This document shows positions 1-5,306 of a DNA stretch of 7,377 bases, piece after piece. How positions within the stretch are numbered: position 1 is the stretch's first letter; each line of letters opens with the position of its first letter. Location: NCBI GenBank assembly GCA_011321895.1, contig DROK01000157.1:1-7377 (forward strand), read 5' to 3'. The position numbers and the translations under genes are program-made. The notes under the pieces were generated by a model. That model was not told the DNA's origin. It saw only the letters and a program-made list of their open reading frames with translations, and ran no database searches. This DNA is from Thermodesulfatator atlanticus (GTDB lineage: Bacteria; Desulfobacterota; Thermodesulfobacteria; Thermodesulfobacteriales; Thermodesulfatatoraceae).

Positions 1-380
1 ACTGGGGTCCCCAAGACAGAACCGACGCGGATTTTCCCTTTATGCTCATCACCGGCCGTAGACTGCCCCATTATAACTGCGGTTCCATGACCAGAAGGGT
101 GGAAGGGCTTATGGAATACCTCCCAGAGGAGCTCGTGGAGATAAATCCCCGGGACGCGCGCAAATTGAAGGTGCGGGAGCGGGACCCGGTGAAGGTAATA
201 ACCCCGCGGGGCGAAGTAATCGCCCGGGCCCATATTACCACCCGGGTCAGTCCGGGTATTATCTTCATGGATTTTCACTTTGAAGACCCCCTTACCAACC
301 TCATAACCAGCCCGGCCATCGACACCGAAGTCCACACGCCGGAATACAAGGCGGCTTGTGCGCGCATCGTTAAGCTTTAA
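1..380 (+). CDS. fdhA: Formate dehydrogenase-type molybdopterin oxidoreductase, C-terminal fragment
   Basis: This is the 3' end of a large molybdenum or tungsten bis-MGD enzyme subunit; the frame is open from base 3, so the start lies outside the window. About 126 residues are visible, corresponding to the C-terminal molybdopterin dinucleotide-binding domain. Recognisable family landmarks are a TGR-like turn near the start (ITGRR, base 46 on), HYNCGSMTRR, the INPRDA segment, a KVITPRGEV strand, the PGIIFMDFHF strand-turn and the terminal HTPEYKA-CA stretch. The pattern resembles FdhA/FdhF catalytic subunits, which oxidise formate to CO2 or reduce CO2. The active-site Cys/Sec, the Fe-S ligands and any Tat signal lie in the missing part, so metal, partner and location cannot be judged. 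NuoG-like or other DMSO-reductase family members are less likely but not excluded. A shared terminator follows the stop codon. Confidence 0.85.
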   Translation, partial: WGPQDRTDADFPFMLITGRRLPHYNCGSMTRRVEGLMEYLPEELVEINPRDARKLKVRERDPVKVITPRGEVIARAHITTRVSPGIIFMDFHFEDPLTNLITSPAIDTEVHTPEYKAACARIVKL

Positions 381-391
381 TGGATAAGAAA

Positions 392-413
392 AGGCGGCCC
401 GGACGGGCCGCCT
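392..413. terminator. Shared hairpin terminator between convergent genes
   Basis: A perfect 9-bp GC-rich stem (AGGCGGCCC at 392-400, GGGCCGCCT at 405-413) closes a GGAC tetraloop. It lies in the 44-base gap between the formate dehydrogenase stop and the stop of the minus-strand gene. On the minus strand the stem is followed by TTTCTTAT, a U-rich tail, so it should terminate the rubredoxin operon. On the plus strand there is no T-tract after the stem, so for the formate dehydrogenase transcript it may act as a weaker terminator or 3'-end stabiliser. Confidence 0.75.
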
Positions 414-424
414 GATGGAGGGGG

Positions 425-739
425 TTAATCCATCGGATGCATGGGTTGCCCACAGCAGATGGGAGCCTCACCCGCTGGATATTCTTCCATCCGGTTACAT
501 TCCATACAGACGTAGCGGATTTTCTTGGTAGCGGTTGGTTGGGGAGTAGATATCTTTATGCCTTCTACCTGGAACATGGCCTCCGGGGTGGAGCCAGGTA
601 CGTAAACCCCGATGGGGACCAGTTTAAAACTTTCCCCTTCGCAGGAGACCACGTATTGCCAGAGTTTGTTTAATTCTTCTTCCTCTTTTTGGTTTTCCGG
701 AACAAATTTGATGATTTGTTTGTCTATTTCGATGCGCAT
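425..739 (-). CDS. Small protein with desulforedoxin-like C-terminal metal knuckle
   Basis: A 104-residue protein that I cannot assign to a named family. The N-terminal two thirds (about 1-65) are acidic, with a helical-looking stretch at 15-30 and a segment KLVPIGVYVP at 39-48. The C-terminal quarter holds C78-x-x-C81 and C95-C96 in the context ICCGQPM. That is the Cys pattern of desulforedoxin and the desulfoferrodoxin N-terminal domain (C-x2-C ... CC), with 13 instead of 15 residues between the pairs. The plus-strand desulfoferrodoxin in this window has the matching motif VCCNQPM. A mononuclear Fe(Cys)4 or Zn(Cys)4 site is therefore inferred. It is the second gene of an operon with rubredoxin, 13 bases downstream, and has a good Shine-Dalgarno (AGGAGG, 745-750, five bases before the ATG). 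A redox carrier or sensor in oxygen defence fits the context; a plain zinc ribbon is the alternative. Confidence 0.75.
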   Translation of the reverse strand: MRIEIDKQIIKFVPENQKEEEELNKLWQYVVSCEGESFKLVPIGVYVPGSTPEAMFQVEGIKISTPQPTATKKIRYVCMECNRMEEYPAGEAPICCGQPMHPMD

Positions 740-752
740 GCCTGCCTCCTGT

Positions 753-959
753 TTATTCCTGTCCGCCTTCTACTTCTTGCATGGGACGGAAGGCCTTTTT
801 GCTCGCCCCGCACACGGGACAGCGCCAGTCTTCTGGAAGGTCTTCAAACCTGGTTCCCTTAGGGATTTTGCCCTTCCGGTCCCCCTTGGAAGGGATGTAC
901 ATATAACCACAATTGGAAGTGGAACAGATCCAGGCCCCTTCGTAGATATTTTCCGCCAT
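753..959 (-). CDS. rub: Rubredoxin with CX4C first knuckle
   Basis: A 68-residue rubredoxin, a small cytoplasmic one-electron carrier with a single Fe(Cys)4 centre. Ligands are C12, C17, C47 and C50; the second knuckle CPVCGA and the preceding [10 protein letters not shown] are classical. The first knuckle has four residues between the cysteines (C-STSN-C) rather than two, followed by the usual GY-Y. This CX4C type has been described in Desulfovibrio desulfuricans Rd-2. The tail after residue 60 is short and acidic. Rubredoxins donate electrons to flavodiiron oxygen reductases and to superoxide reductase, both encoded just across the divergent promoter, so that is the likely role here. The start is supported by AAGGAGGT at 966-973, six bases upstream of the ATG. 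First gene of a two-gene minus operon. Confidence 0.95.
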   Translation of the reverse strand: MAENIYEGAWICSTSNCGYMYIPSKGDRKGKIPKGTRFEDLPEDWRCPVCGASKKAFRPMQEVEGGQE

Positions 960-987
960 GTTTTGACCTCCTTTTTAATTTGGATAA

Positions 988-1016
988 ATTCTAAAAAACT
1001 TAACTATTTAAGTCAA
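988..1016 (-). promoter_or_regulatory. Predicted sigma70 promoter for rub operon
   Basis: On the minus strand TTGACT (1011-1016) is separated by exactly 17 bases from TAGAAT (988-993), each one mismatch from consensus. The transcript would start near 980, leaving a short leader ahead of the Shine-Dalgarno at 966-973. A 6-4-6 inverted repeat covers the spacer and overlaps the -35 hexamer. Confidence 0.6.
998..1013. promoter_or_regulatory. Candidate operator, 6-4-6 inverted repeat
   Basis: ACTTAA (998-1003) and TTAAGT (1008-1013) are perfect inverted arms around CTAT. The element lies inside the rubredoxin promoter and overlaps its -35 box, where a dimeric repressor would block polymerase. In AT-rich DNA such a palindrome can arise by chance, so this is only a candidate. 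Confidence 0.3.
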
Positions 1017-1061
1017 GAAAAAATTTAAAGAAAAATTTCAATTCTTTTGGTCAATTTTTTG

Positions 1062-1089
1062 TTGACAGAAAGTTTTTTCAAATTATTCT
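1062..1089 (+). promoter_or_regulatory. Predicted sigma70 promoter for desulfoferrodoxin operon
   Basis: A consensus -35 TTGACA (1062-1067) is followed after 16 bases by TATTCT (1084-1089), which matches four of six -10 positions. Transcription would begin near 1096, about 35 bases before the desulfoferrodoxin ATG. GTCAA (1050-1054) and TTGAC (1062-1066) form an inverted pair overlapping the -35 and could be a regulator site. Confidence 0.5.
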
Positions 1090-1131
1090 AAATTAAAAGA
1101 AAATCAAAATTATAACCCAAGGAGGCTCGTT

Positions 1132-1506
1132 ATGGCCCAGAAGCTTGAAGTTTATCGGTGCAACGTTTGTGGTAATATCGTAATGGTTTTGCACGCCGGC
1201 CGTGGGCAGCTTGTGTGTTGCAATCAGCCCATGGAATTGTTGCAAGAAAACACCACCGATGCCGCCCAGGAAAAGCACGTACCGGTGATTGAAAAGGTCG
1301 AGGGAGGGTTCAAAGTAAAGGTGGGTAGTGTACCGCATCCCATGGAAGAAAAGCACTACATCGAGTGGATCGAACTCCAGGCCGACGGTAAATCTTATAT
1401 CCAGTTTTTGAACCCGGGGGACGCCCCTGAGGCCTTTTTCCCGGTTGAGGCGGAAAAGGTGACGGCCCGCGAGTATTGTAATCTTCATGGTCTTTGGAAG
1501 GCCTAA
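1132..1506 (+). CDS. dfx: Desulfoferrodoxin (class I superoxide reductase)
   Basis: A 124-residue two-iron superoxide reductase that reduces superoxide to hydrogen peroxide in the cytoplasm. The N-terminal desulforedoxin domain (about 1-37) carries centre I ligands C10, C13, C29 and C30. The C-terminal SOR domain holds the centre II ligands H49, H69, H75, H119 and C116, plus the catalytic-loop E47 and K48; numbering agrees with Desulfoarculus-type enzymes. Length is typical for the class. A strong Shine-Dalgarno (AAGGAGG, 1119-1125) sits six bases before the ATG, and a sigma70-like promoter lies at 1062-1089. It is the first gene of a plus operon with the flavodiiron protein. The expected electron donor, rubredoxin, is encoded divergently. 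All known catalytic residues are present, so it should be active. Confidence 0.97.
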   Translation: MAQKLEVYRCNVCGNIVMVLHAGRGQLVCCNQPMELLQENTTDAAQEKHVPVIEKVEGGFKVKVGSVPHPMEEKHYIEWIELQADGKSYIQFLNPGDAPEAFFPVEAEKVTAREYCNLHGLWKA

Positions 1507-1518
1507 ACTCTGGTTTCA

Positions 1519-1538
1519 GGGGGAGGTTCACCTCCCCC
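1519..1538 (+). promoter_or_regulatory. Intercistronic hairpin between dfx and fprA
   Basis: GGGGGAGG (1519-1526) and CCTCCCCC (1531-1538) form a perfect 8-bp stem around TTCA. Only a short broken T-run follows, so full termination is unlikely; partial attenuation or mRNA stabilisation to favour dfx over fprA is more plausible. The downstream arm CCTCC (1531-1535) could instead pair with GGAGG (1552-1556) of the fprA ribosome binding site, giving an alternative fold that hides it. Confidence 0.5.
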
Positions 1539-1562
1539 AAAGACTTTTGACGGAGGGGGATT

Positions 1563-2765
1563 ATGGCACCAGTCAAAATAAAAGACGATATCTACTGGGT
1601 CGGTGCGGTTGATTGGAACATCCGGGACTTTCACGGTTATTCTACCAAGAGGGGTTCCACTTATAACGCCTACCTCGTCCTTGACGAAAAGATAACCCTC
1701 TTTGATACGGTTAAAAAACCCTTTGCCAGCGATCTGATCCATAACCTGATAAAGGTCCTGGGTGATCCAGCAAAAATTTCTTACCTGGTGGTCAACCACG
1801 TGGAGATGGACCATTCCGGGGCCCTGCCGGAGATCATCGAACGGGTAAAGCCCGAGAAAATATTCTGTTCCCCCATGGGGTATAAGGGGCTTAAGGAACA
1901 TTTCCACCGGGAAGATTGGCCCCTGGTGGAGGTCAAGACCGGGGATGAGATTTCGCTGGGAAAAAGGAAGGTCAAGTTTATCGAAACCCGCATGATCCAC
2001 TGGCCGGACAGCATGATTTCTTACCTCCCAGAAGAAAAGATCCTCATTTCTCAGGACGCCTTCGGGCAACACTACGCCACCAGTGAACGTTTTGACGATG
2101 AGGTCCGTTACGACGAACTCATGCAGGAAGCGGCCAAATATTACGCCAACATCGTTTTGCCTTTCTCACCCCAGGTAGAAAAACTGCTTCAGACCGTAGA
2201 GGAGATGAAGCTTGAGATCGAAATGATCCTTCCGGACCACGGTGTCATCTGGCGTTCCCACATAAAAGACATCCTTGAGGCCTATAAGCGCTGGTGTACT
2301 TATCAGTGTCGGGAGTATGCCCTGGTGGTTTACGCCACCATGTGGCACAGCACCGAAAAGATGGCTCTCGCCATCGCGGAAGGGATCATGGCCGAAGGGG
2401 TTTCCGTAAAGGTGATGAACGCCTCCATTGATCACCGCAGCGACATCATGACCCAGGTCCTTGAGGCCAAGGCCATGGTTTTTGGTTCCTCAACCCTTAA
2501 CAACAATATGCTGCCCCAGATGGCTGACGTCTTAACCTACATCAAGGGGCTCAGGCCGCGGAAGAAACTCGGGGCCGCCTTTGGCTCTTTTGGCTGGAGC
2601 GGGGAGGCGGTAAAGCATATCAACAAATATTTAGAAGAAATGAAGGCCGAAATCGTGCACCCTGGTCTCAGGGTCAAGTTCGTCCCCACCCACGCCCAGC
2701 TCAAAGAGTGTTTTGAGATGGGCCGGAGTATCGCTCAGGCTATTAAAGGAAAGAGTGGTGGATAG
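1563..2765 (+). CDS. fprA: Flavodiiron protein, rubredoxin:oxygen oxidoreductase type
   Basis: A 400-residue class A flavodiiron protein (FprA/Roo), which reduces O2 to water, and in some members NO to N2O, with electrons from rubredoxin. The N-terminal metallo-beta-lactamase-like domain (about 1-250) has the diiron ligands H79, E81 and D83 (H-x-E-x-D-H), H146, D165 and H226, at the same numbers as in Desulfovibrio gigas ROO. The flavodoxin domain (about 253-396) has the FMN phosphate loop ATMWHSTEKMA at 258-268 and the SFGWSGE loop at 342-348. Length is normal and no extra C-terminal rubredoxin or flavin reductase domain is present, so it needs an external donor. It lies 56 bases after dfx, with Shine-Dalgarno GGAGGGGG at 1552-1559 that may be masked by an upstream hairpin. 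O2 versus NO preference cannot be decided from sequence. Confidence 0.96.
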   Translation: MAPVKIKDDIYWVGAVDWNIRDFHGYSTKRGSTYNAYLVLDEKITLFDTVKKPFASDLIHNLIKVLGDPAKISYLVVNHVEMDHSGALPEIIERVKPEKIFCSPMGYKGLKEHFHREDWPLVEVKTGDEISLGKRKVKFIETRMIHWPDSMISYLPEEKILISQDAFGQHYATSERFDDEVRYDELMQEAAKYYANIVLPFSPQVEKLLQTVEEMKLEIEMILPDHGVIWRSHIKDILEAYKRWCTYQCREYALVVYATMWHSTEKMALAIAEGIMAEGVSVKVMNASIDHRSDIMTQVLEAKAMVFGSSTLNNNMLPQMADVLTYIKGLRPRKKLGAAFGSFGWSGEAVKHINKYLEEMKAEIVHPGLRVKFVPTHAQLKECFEMGRSIAQAIKGKSGG

Positions 2766-3471
2766 GGCCTTTTCTCACCGTTTGTTAAAGCAGGAGGTCC
2801 TCCACCTTTTACAGACGGAGGACCTCCCCTTAATCAAAGAAAAAATCCGGGAATTTCCCCCGCGTCAGGCCATAAACCCGCTAATCGGCGCCCTTTGCCA
2901 CCGGGACGAGGCCGTTCGTTGGAAAGCGGTAGCCGCCATCGGGGTAGTGGTAGCAGAGATCGCCCGTGAAGATATAGAACACGCCCGGGTTATCATCAGG
3001 CGCTTCATGTGGATGTTAAACGAAGAGTCCGGGGGCATGGCCTGGGGCGTCCCGGAAGCCATGGCTGAGGCCCTGGCTAACCACGAAAAATTGGCCCAAG
3101 AATACACCTCTATCCTGATTTCTTATATCTGGCCGGAAGGCAATTATCTGGAATATCCCCCGGCGCAGCGGGGGGTGATCTGGGGTATCGGCCGGCTGGC
3201 CCAGGAATTTCCCCACTTACTTAAGGAATACAAAGCCCCAGAATATGCTTTCCACTTAGTAGATTCCCCGGATCAATTTGTACGAGCCTTCTGGGTCTGG
3301 GCTTACGGCCAGATGGGCAAAGACCTTCTGGGTGACCTCTTACCCCGGGTAATAGAAAAGCTCAAAGCCCTTTCCCCCCTTTCCTTCACCCTCTTTTTTT
3401 ACGACGGAAAGCAGTTAAAAAAGACCAGCTTCCAGCAAATTTTAACTGAGACTCTTTCTCATCTTACTTGA
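2758..3471 (+). CDS. HEAT-repeat protein, DVU0298-like
   Basis: A protein of about 237 residues starting at GTG 2758; a GTG at 2755 is the alternative. The start overlaps the end of fprA by eight bases and has AAAGGA (2745-2750) seven bases upstream, suggesting translational coupling. The chain is largely alpha-helical with HEAT-like units around residues 41-68, 136-155 and 167-190. Its most distinctive segment is at 81-102, RRFMWMLNEESGGMAWGVPE. From memory it resembles HEAT-repeat proteins of sulfate reducers annotated as the DVU0298 family, whose function is not established. No catalytic motif, signal peptide or membrane segment is evident. HEAT scaffolds bind proteins, so a role in assembling or regulating FprA or other redox partners is possible, but this rests on gene position only. 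Confidence 0.8.
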   Translation: MDRAFSHRLLKQEVLHLLQTEDLPLIKEKIREFPPRQAINPLIGALCHRDEAVRWKAVAAIGVVVAEIAREDIEHARVIIRRFMWMLNEESGGMAWGVPEAMAEALANHEKLAQEYTSILISYIWPEGNYLEYPPAQRGVIWGIGRLAQEFPHLLKEYKAPEYAFHLVDSPDQFVRAFWVWAYGQMGKDLLGDLLPRVIEKLKALSPLSFTLFFYDGKQLKKTSFQQILTETLSHLT

Positions 3472-3497
3472 CGAACCAGGTTCTTTAAGGTTAAAAA
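3468..3497 (+). promoter_or_regulatory. Possible promoter ahead of the KamA-family gene
   Basis: TTGACG (3468-3473) is followed after 18 bases by TAAAAA (3492-3497), a reasonable -35 and a weak -10. It straddles the stop of the HEAT gene and overlaps the candidate terminator. Transcription would start near 3504. The gap is also long enough to contain another promoter that I cannot recognise. Confidence 0.25.
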
Positions 3498-3516
3498 GAG
3501 TTAACCGCTGTTTTTT
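3489..3516 (+). terminator. Weak candidate terminator after HEAT-repeat gene
   Basis: GGTTAA (3489-3494) and TTAACC (3501-3506) form a perfect six-pair stem around AAAGAG, and a run of six T follows at 3511-3516 after a GCTG spacer. The stem is AT-rich and the T-tract is offset by four bases, so efficiency may be low and some readthrough into the KamA-family gene is likely. Downstream, GCCGCT/AGCGGC (3522-3527 and 3539-3544) and CTCGT/ACGAG (3530-3534 and 3548-3552) could form mutually exclusive small hairpins; no known riboswitch was recognised. Confidence 0.4.
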
Positions 3517-3578
3517 ACACCGCCGCTTTCTCGTCCCTAGCGGCCTTACGAGGCAGAATCTTTTGAAAGGAGGTGCTC

Positions 3579-4718
3579 ATGGCGCACAGGACAACTTTTA
3601 TATCTTCCACGCGGCATATTCCCTCTCTGGCGGAAAACGAAAGGATACAGGAAGTGGTGGCCAAGTATCCTTTTAAGTGTACCGAATATTACCTGAACCT
3701 GATTGATCTTACTGATCCCAATGATCCGCTGGCCCGCATCGTCTTACCCCATGAAGACGAACTCCAGGAATGGGAGTGGGGGCGCCTTGACCCTTCTAAC
3801 GAAAAGGCCTACACGGTTATGCCCGGCCTCCAGCATAAATACGATTCCACCGTCCTTTTGCTGGCAAGTAGCAATTGCGCCGGGCTGTGTCGTTACTGCT
3901 TTCGCAAACGCCTCTTTGTAGACGGTGGTCAGCCAGAAAGGCTGGAAGACCTGGACGGGGCCGTACGCTACATCATGGGGCACCCGGAGATAACCAACGT
4001 CATTCTTTCCGGGGGCGATTCCTTGATGCTCCCCACCGGCTATCTGCGAGAGCTCATCAGCAAGCTCCGCCGCGTTCCGCACGTGGGGATCATCCGCCTG
4101 GGGACCAAAGTGCCGGCTTATTATCCCCACCGGATCCTGAACGACCCGGACCTTTTAAACCTGATCAAGACGTATTCTACCCCTACCCGCCGCCTTTACG
4201 TGATCGTCCATTTTGATCATCCCCGCGAATTGACCCCGGAGGCGATAAAGGCCTGTTCCCTGCTCATGGAGGCCGGCGCACTGGTGCTTAACCAGACCCC
4301 TCTCATCCGTGGGGTAAACGACGATCCGCAGGTCCTGGCCGAGCTCTTCCGCAAGCTTTCTTTTGCGGGGATTGCCCCTTATTACGTCTTCCAGTGCCGG
4401 CCCACGGTGGGTAACCGCCCCTACGCGGTGCCCATCGAAGAGGGTTATCAGATATTTGAGACGGCCCGGGGGCTGGTCTCGGGGCTTGCCAAAAGGGCCA
4501 GGTTCACCATGTCTCACGAAAAAGGCAAACTGGAGATCGTGGCCCTCACCGAAGAACAGATTATCTTTAAATTCCACCGGGCGGCGGACAATAAAAACAC
4601 CGGCAAAATCCTCATTTACCGCCGCAACCCCGACGCCTATTGGCTGGACGATTACGTGGAAATGGTCTCATCCCACTACCTGGAAAGCGAGATCTTTCGT
4701 CCGACCTATTTTGTGTAG
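3579..4718 (+). CDS. KamA-family radical SAM/PLP protein, substrate uncertain
   Basis: A 379-residue radical SAM protein of the lysine 2,3-aminomutase (KamA) family. C100, C104 and C107 in CAGLCRYCFRKR bind the 4Fe-4S cluster; SGGD (144-147) is the SAM-binding motif region. K317, in a HEKGK segment, aligns by eye with the PLP lysine of lysine 2,3-aminomutase (PGGGGK). The two aspartates that hold the lysine side-chain amine in the clostridial enzyme (D293, D330) appear to be R274 (QCR) and about S312 here, so L-lysine is probably not the substrate. A glutamate-type or other acidic amino acid is possible. Family members also include the EF-P lysylation enzyme EpmB, but that keeps the first Asp and is shorter. 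The start is the ATG with AAAGGAGG at 3566-3573, five bases upstream. The C-terminal extension (about 330-379) differs from classical KamA. Confidence 0.85.
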   Translation: MAHRTTFISSTRHIPSLAENERIQEVVAKYPFKCTEYYLNLIDLTDPNDPLARIVLPHEDELQEWEWGRLDPSNEKAYTVMPGLQHKYDSTVLLLASSNCAGLCRYCFRKRLFVDGGQPERLEDLDGAVRYIMGHPEITNVILSGGDSLMLPTGYLRELISKLRRVPHVGIIRLGTKVPAYYPHRILNDPDLLNLIKTYSTPTRRLYVIVHFDHPRELTPEAIKACSLLMEAGALVLNQTPLIRGVNDDPQVLAELFRKLSFAGIAPYYVFQCRPTVGNRPYAVPIEEGYQIFETARGLVSGLAKRARFTMSHEKGKLEIVALTEEQIIFKFHRAADNKNTGKILIYRRNPDAYWLDDYVEMVSSHYLESEIFRPTYFV

Positions 4719-4721
4719 AAG

Positions 4722-5306
4722 TTGGTAGAGCGGCCCTTGCAACAACTTGGCCCCCTTCTCTTGGCCTGGGCTCTTTGGTGTTTTGGGCACAGTTTTTTAT
4801 TGACCTTAAGGGTGCGGCATTTTTTGGAAAAAAGGCCCTTTTTCAAGAGATGGGGGCGGTTGCTATTCAATATCTTTAGTGCAGTTACGGTCCTTCCCCT
4901 GGTATGGTGGACTTACCAGCTGGATGGTCCGCTGGTTTTTAAATGGCCTTTTTATCTCTGGCCCCTGCGTTTGGCCCTTTTCTTCGGGGCCCTTTACCTT
5001 ATGCTGGCCGCCTTTAAAGTGTATGGGTTTATGAGTTTTCTCGGGCTAAAACCGGAAAAGAAAGAGCTTAAAAGAGAAGGCATACTCTTGCGCTTACGCC
5101 ACCCCCTTTATACCGCGGGCTTTATCCTCCTCTGGGTAAGAGACCAGTCCCTTTCCTGGTTTTGGGTAGACCTTCTGCTCACAGCTTATCTGCTTGTCGG
5201 GACTAAACTGGAAGAGAAAAAACTCAAACTCATGTTTCCCGAATATGAACGGTATCAAAAGGAGGTGCCGGGGTTTTGGCCACGCCTGAAAAAGGGTTCC
5301 TCCTAG
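4722..5306 (+). CDS. Membrane methyltransferase-like protein (ICMT/PEMT type)
   Basis: A protein of about 194 residues with four likely membrane segments at roughly 8-28, 47-65, 78-100 and 132-160. The C-terminal half has the hallmarks of isoprenylcysteine/phospholipid methyltransferase-like proteins: RHPLY (126-130), a paired-glutamate TKLEEKKL segment (161-168) and FPEYERYQKEVPGFWP (172-187), where SAM is bound in characterised members. It should act in the cytoplasmic membrane on a lipid or prenyl-type substrate; which one is unknown. NnrU-like proteins are a related possibility. It begins three bases after the KamA-family stop, in the same frame, using TTG at 4722 or perhaps TTG at 4737. 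Neither has a strong Shine-Dalgarno, so coupling to the upstream gene is likely. No ATG is available before the third membrane segment. Confidence 0.8.
   Translation: MVERPLQQLGPLLLAWALWCFGHSFLLTLRVRHFLEKRPFFKRWGRLLFNIFSAVTVLPLVWWTYQLDGPLVFKWPFYLWPLRLALFFGALYLMLAAFKVYGFMSFLGLKPEKKELKREGILLRLRHPLYTAGFILLWVRDQSLSWFWVDLLLTAYLLVGTKLEEKKLKLMFPEYERYQKEVPGFWPRLKKGSS
5259..5278 (+). promoter_or_regulatory. Ribosome binding site deciding the TTG start of the PHP gene
   Basis: A near-perfect Shine-Dalgarno AAGGAGGT (5259-5266) lies inside the 3' end of the methyltransferase-like gene. The only in-frame start nearby is TTG at 5276-5278, about ten bases after the core GGAGG; the next in-frame ATG (5483) would remove half of the metal-binding residues. 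This supports a TTG start with a slightly long spacer. Confidence 0.65.

Larger units (their letters stand above)
960..1131. promoter_or_regulatory. AT-rich divergent promoter region, rubredoxin versus desulfoferrodoxin
   Basis: This 172-base gap is strikingly AT-rich compared with the flanking genes and is the only spacer from which both redox units can be transcribed. It contains a good sigma70-type promoter on each strand, two inverted repeats near them (998-1013 and 1050-1066) and the two Shine-Dalgarno sequences at its edges. No recognised PerR, Fur or Rex box could be assigned with confidence. Co-regulation of the two units is inferred from the layout. Confidence 0.7.

Noticed and set aside
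612..1028. Open plus-strand frame of 138 codons antisense to rubredoxin and the small redox protein
   Set aside because: It is the mirror of two well-supported genes, has no family motifs and runs into the AT-rich promoter region.
1503..2072. Long minus-strand frame of 189 codons opposite fprA
   Set aside because: It is antisense to conserved metal-ligand coding sequence, has no Shine-Dalgarno or recognisable motif, and its length is explained by the composition of the real gene.
3472..3578. Possible tRNA, small RNA or riboswitch ahead of the KamA-family gene
   Set aside because: Short hairpins exist (GCCGCT/AGCGGC, CTCGT/ACGAG) but no cloverleaf, T-loop or known aptamer core could be formed.
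4155..4577. Minus-strand frame of 140 codons opposite the KamA-family gene
   Set aside because: Shadow of a confident radical SAM gene; no recognisable protein features.
4716..4721. TAG between the KamA-family gene and the next frame as a recoded codon making one fusion protein
   Set aside because: The aminomutase-like protein ends naturally at this point and the following protein has its own complete set of membrane segments; coupled reinitiation is simpler.
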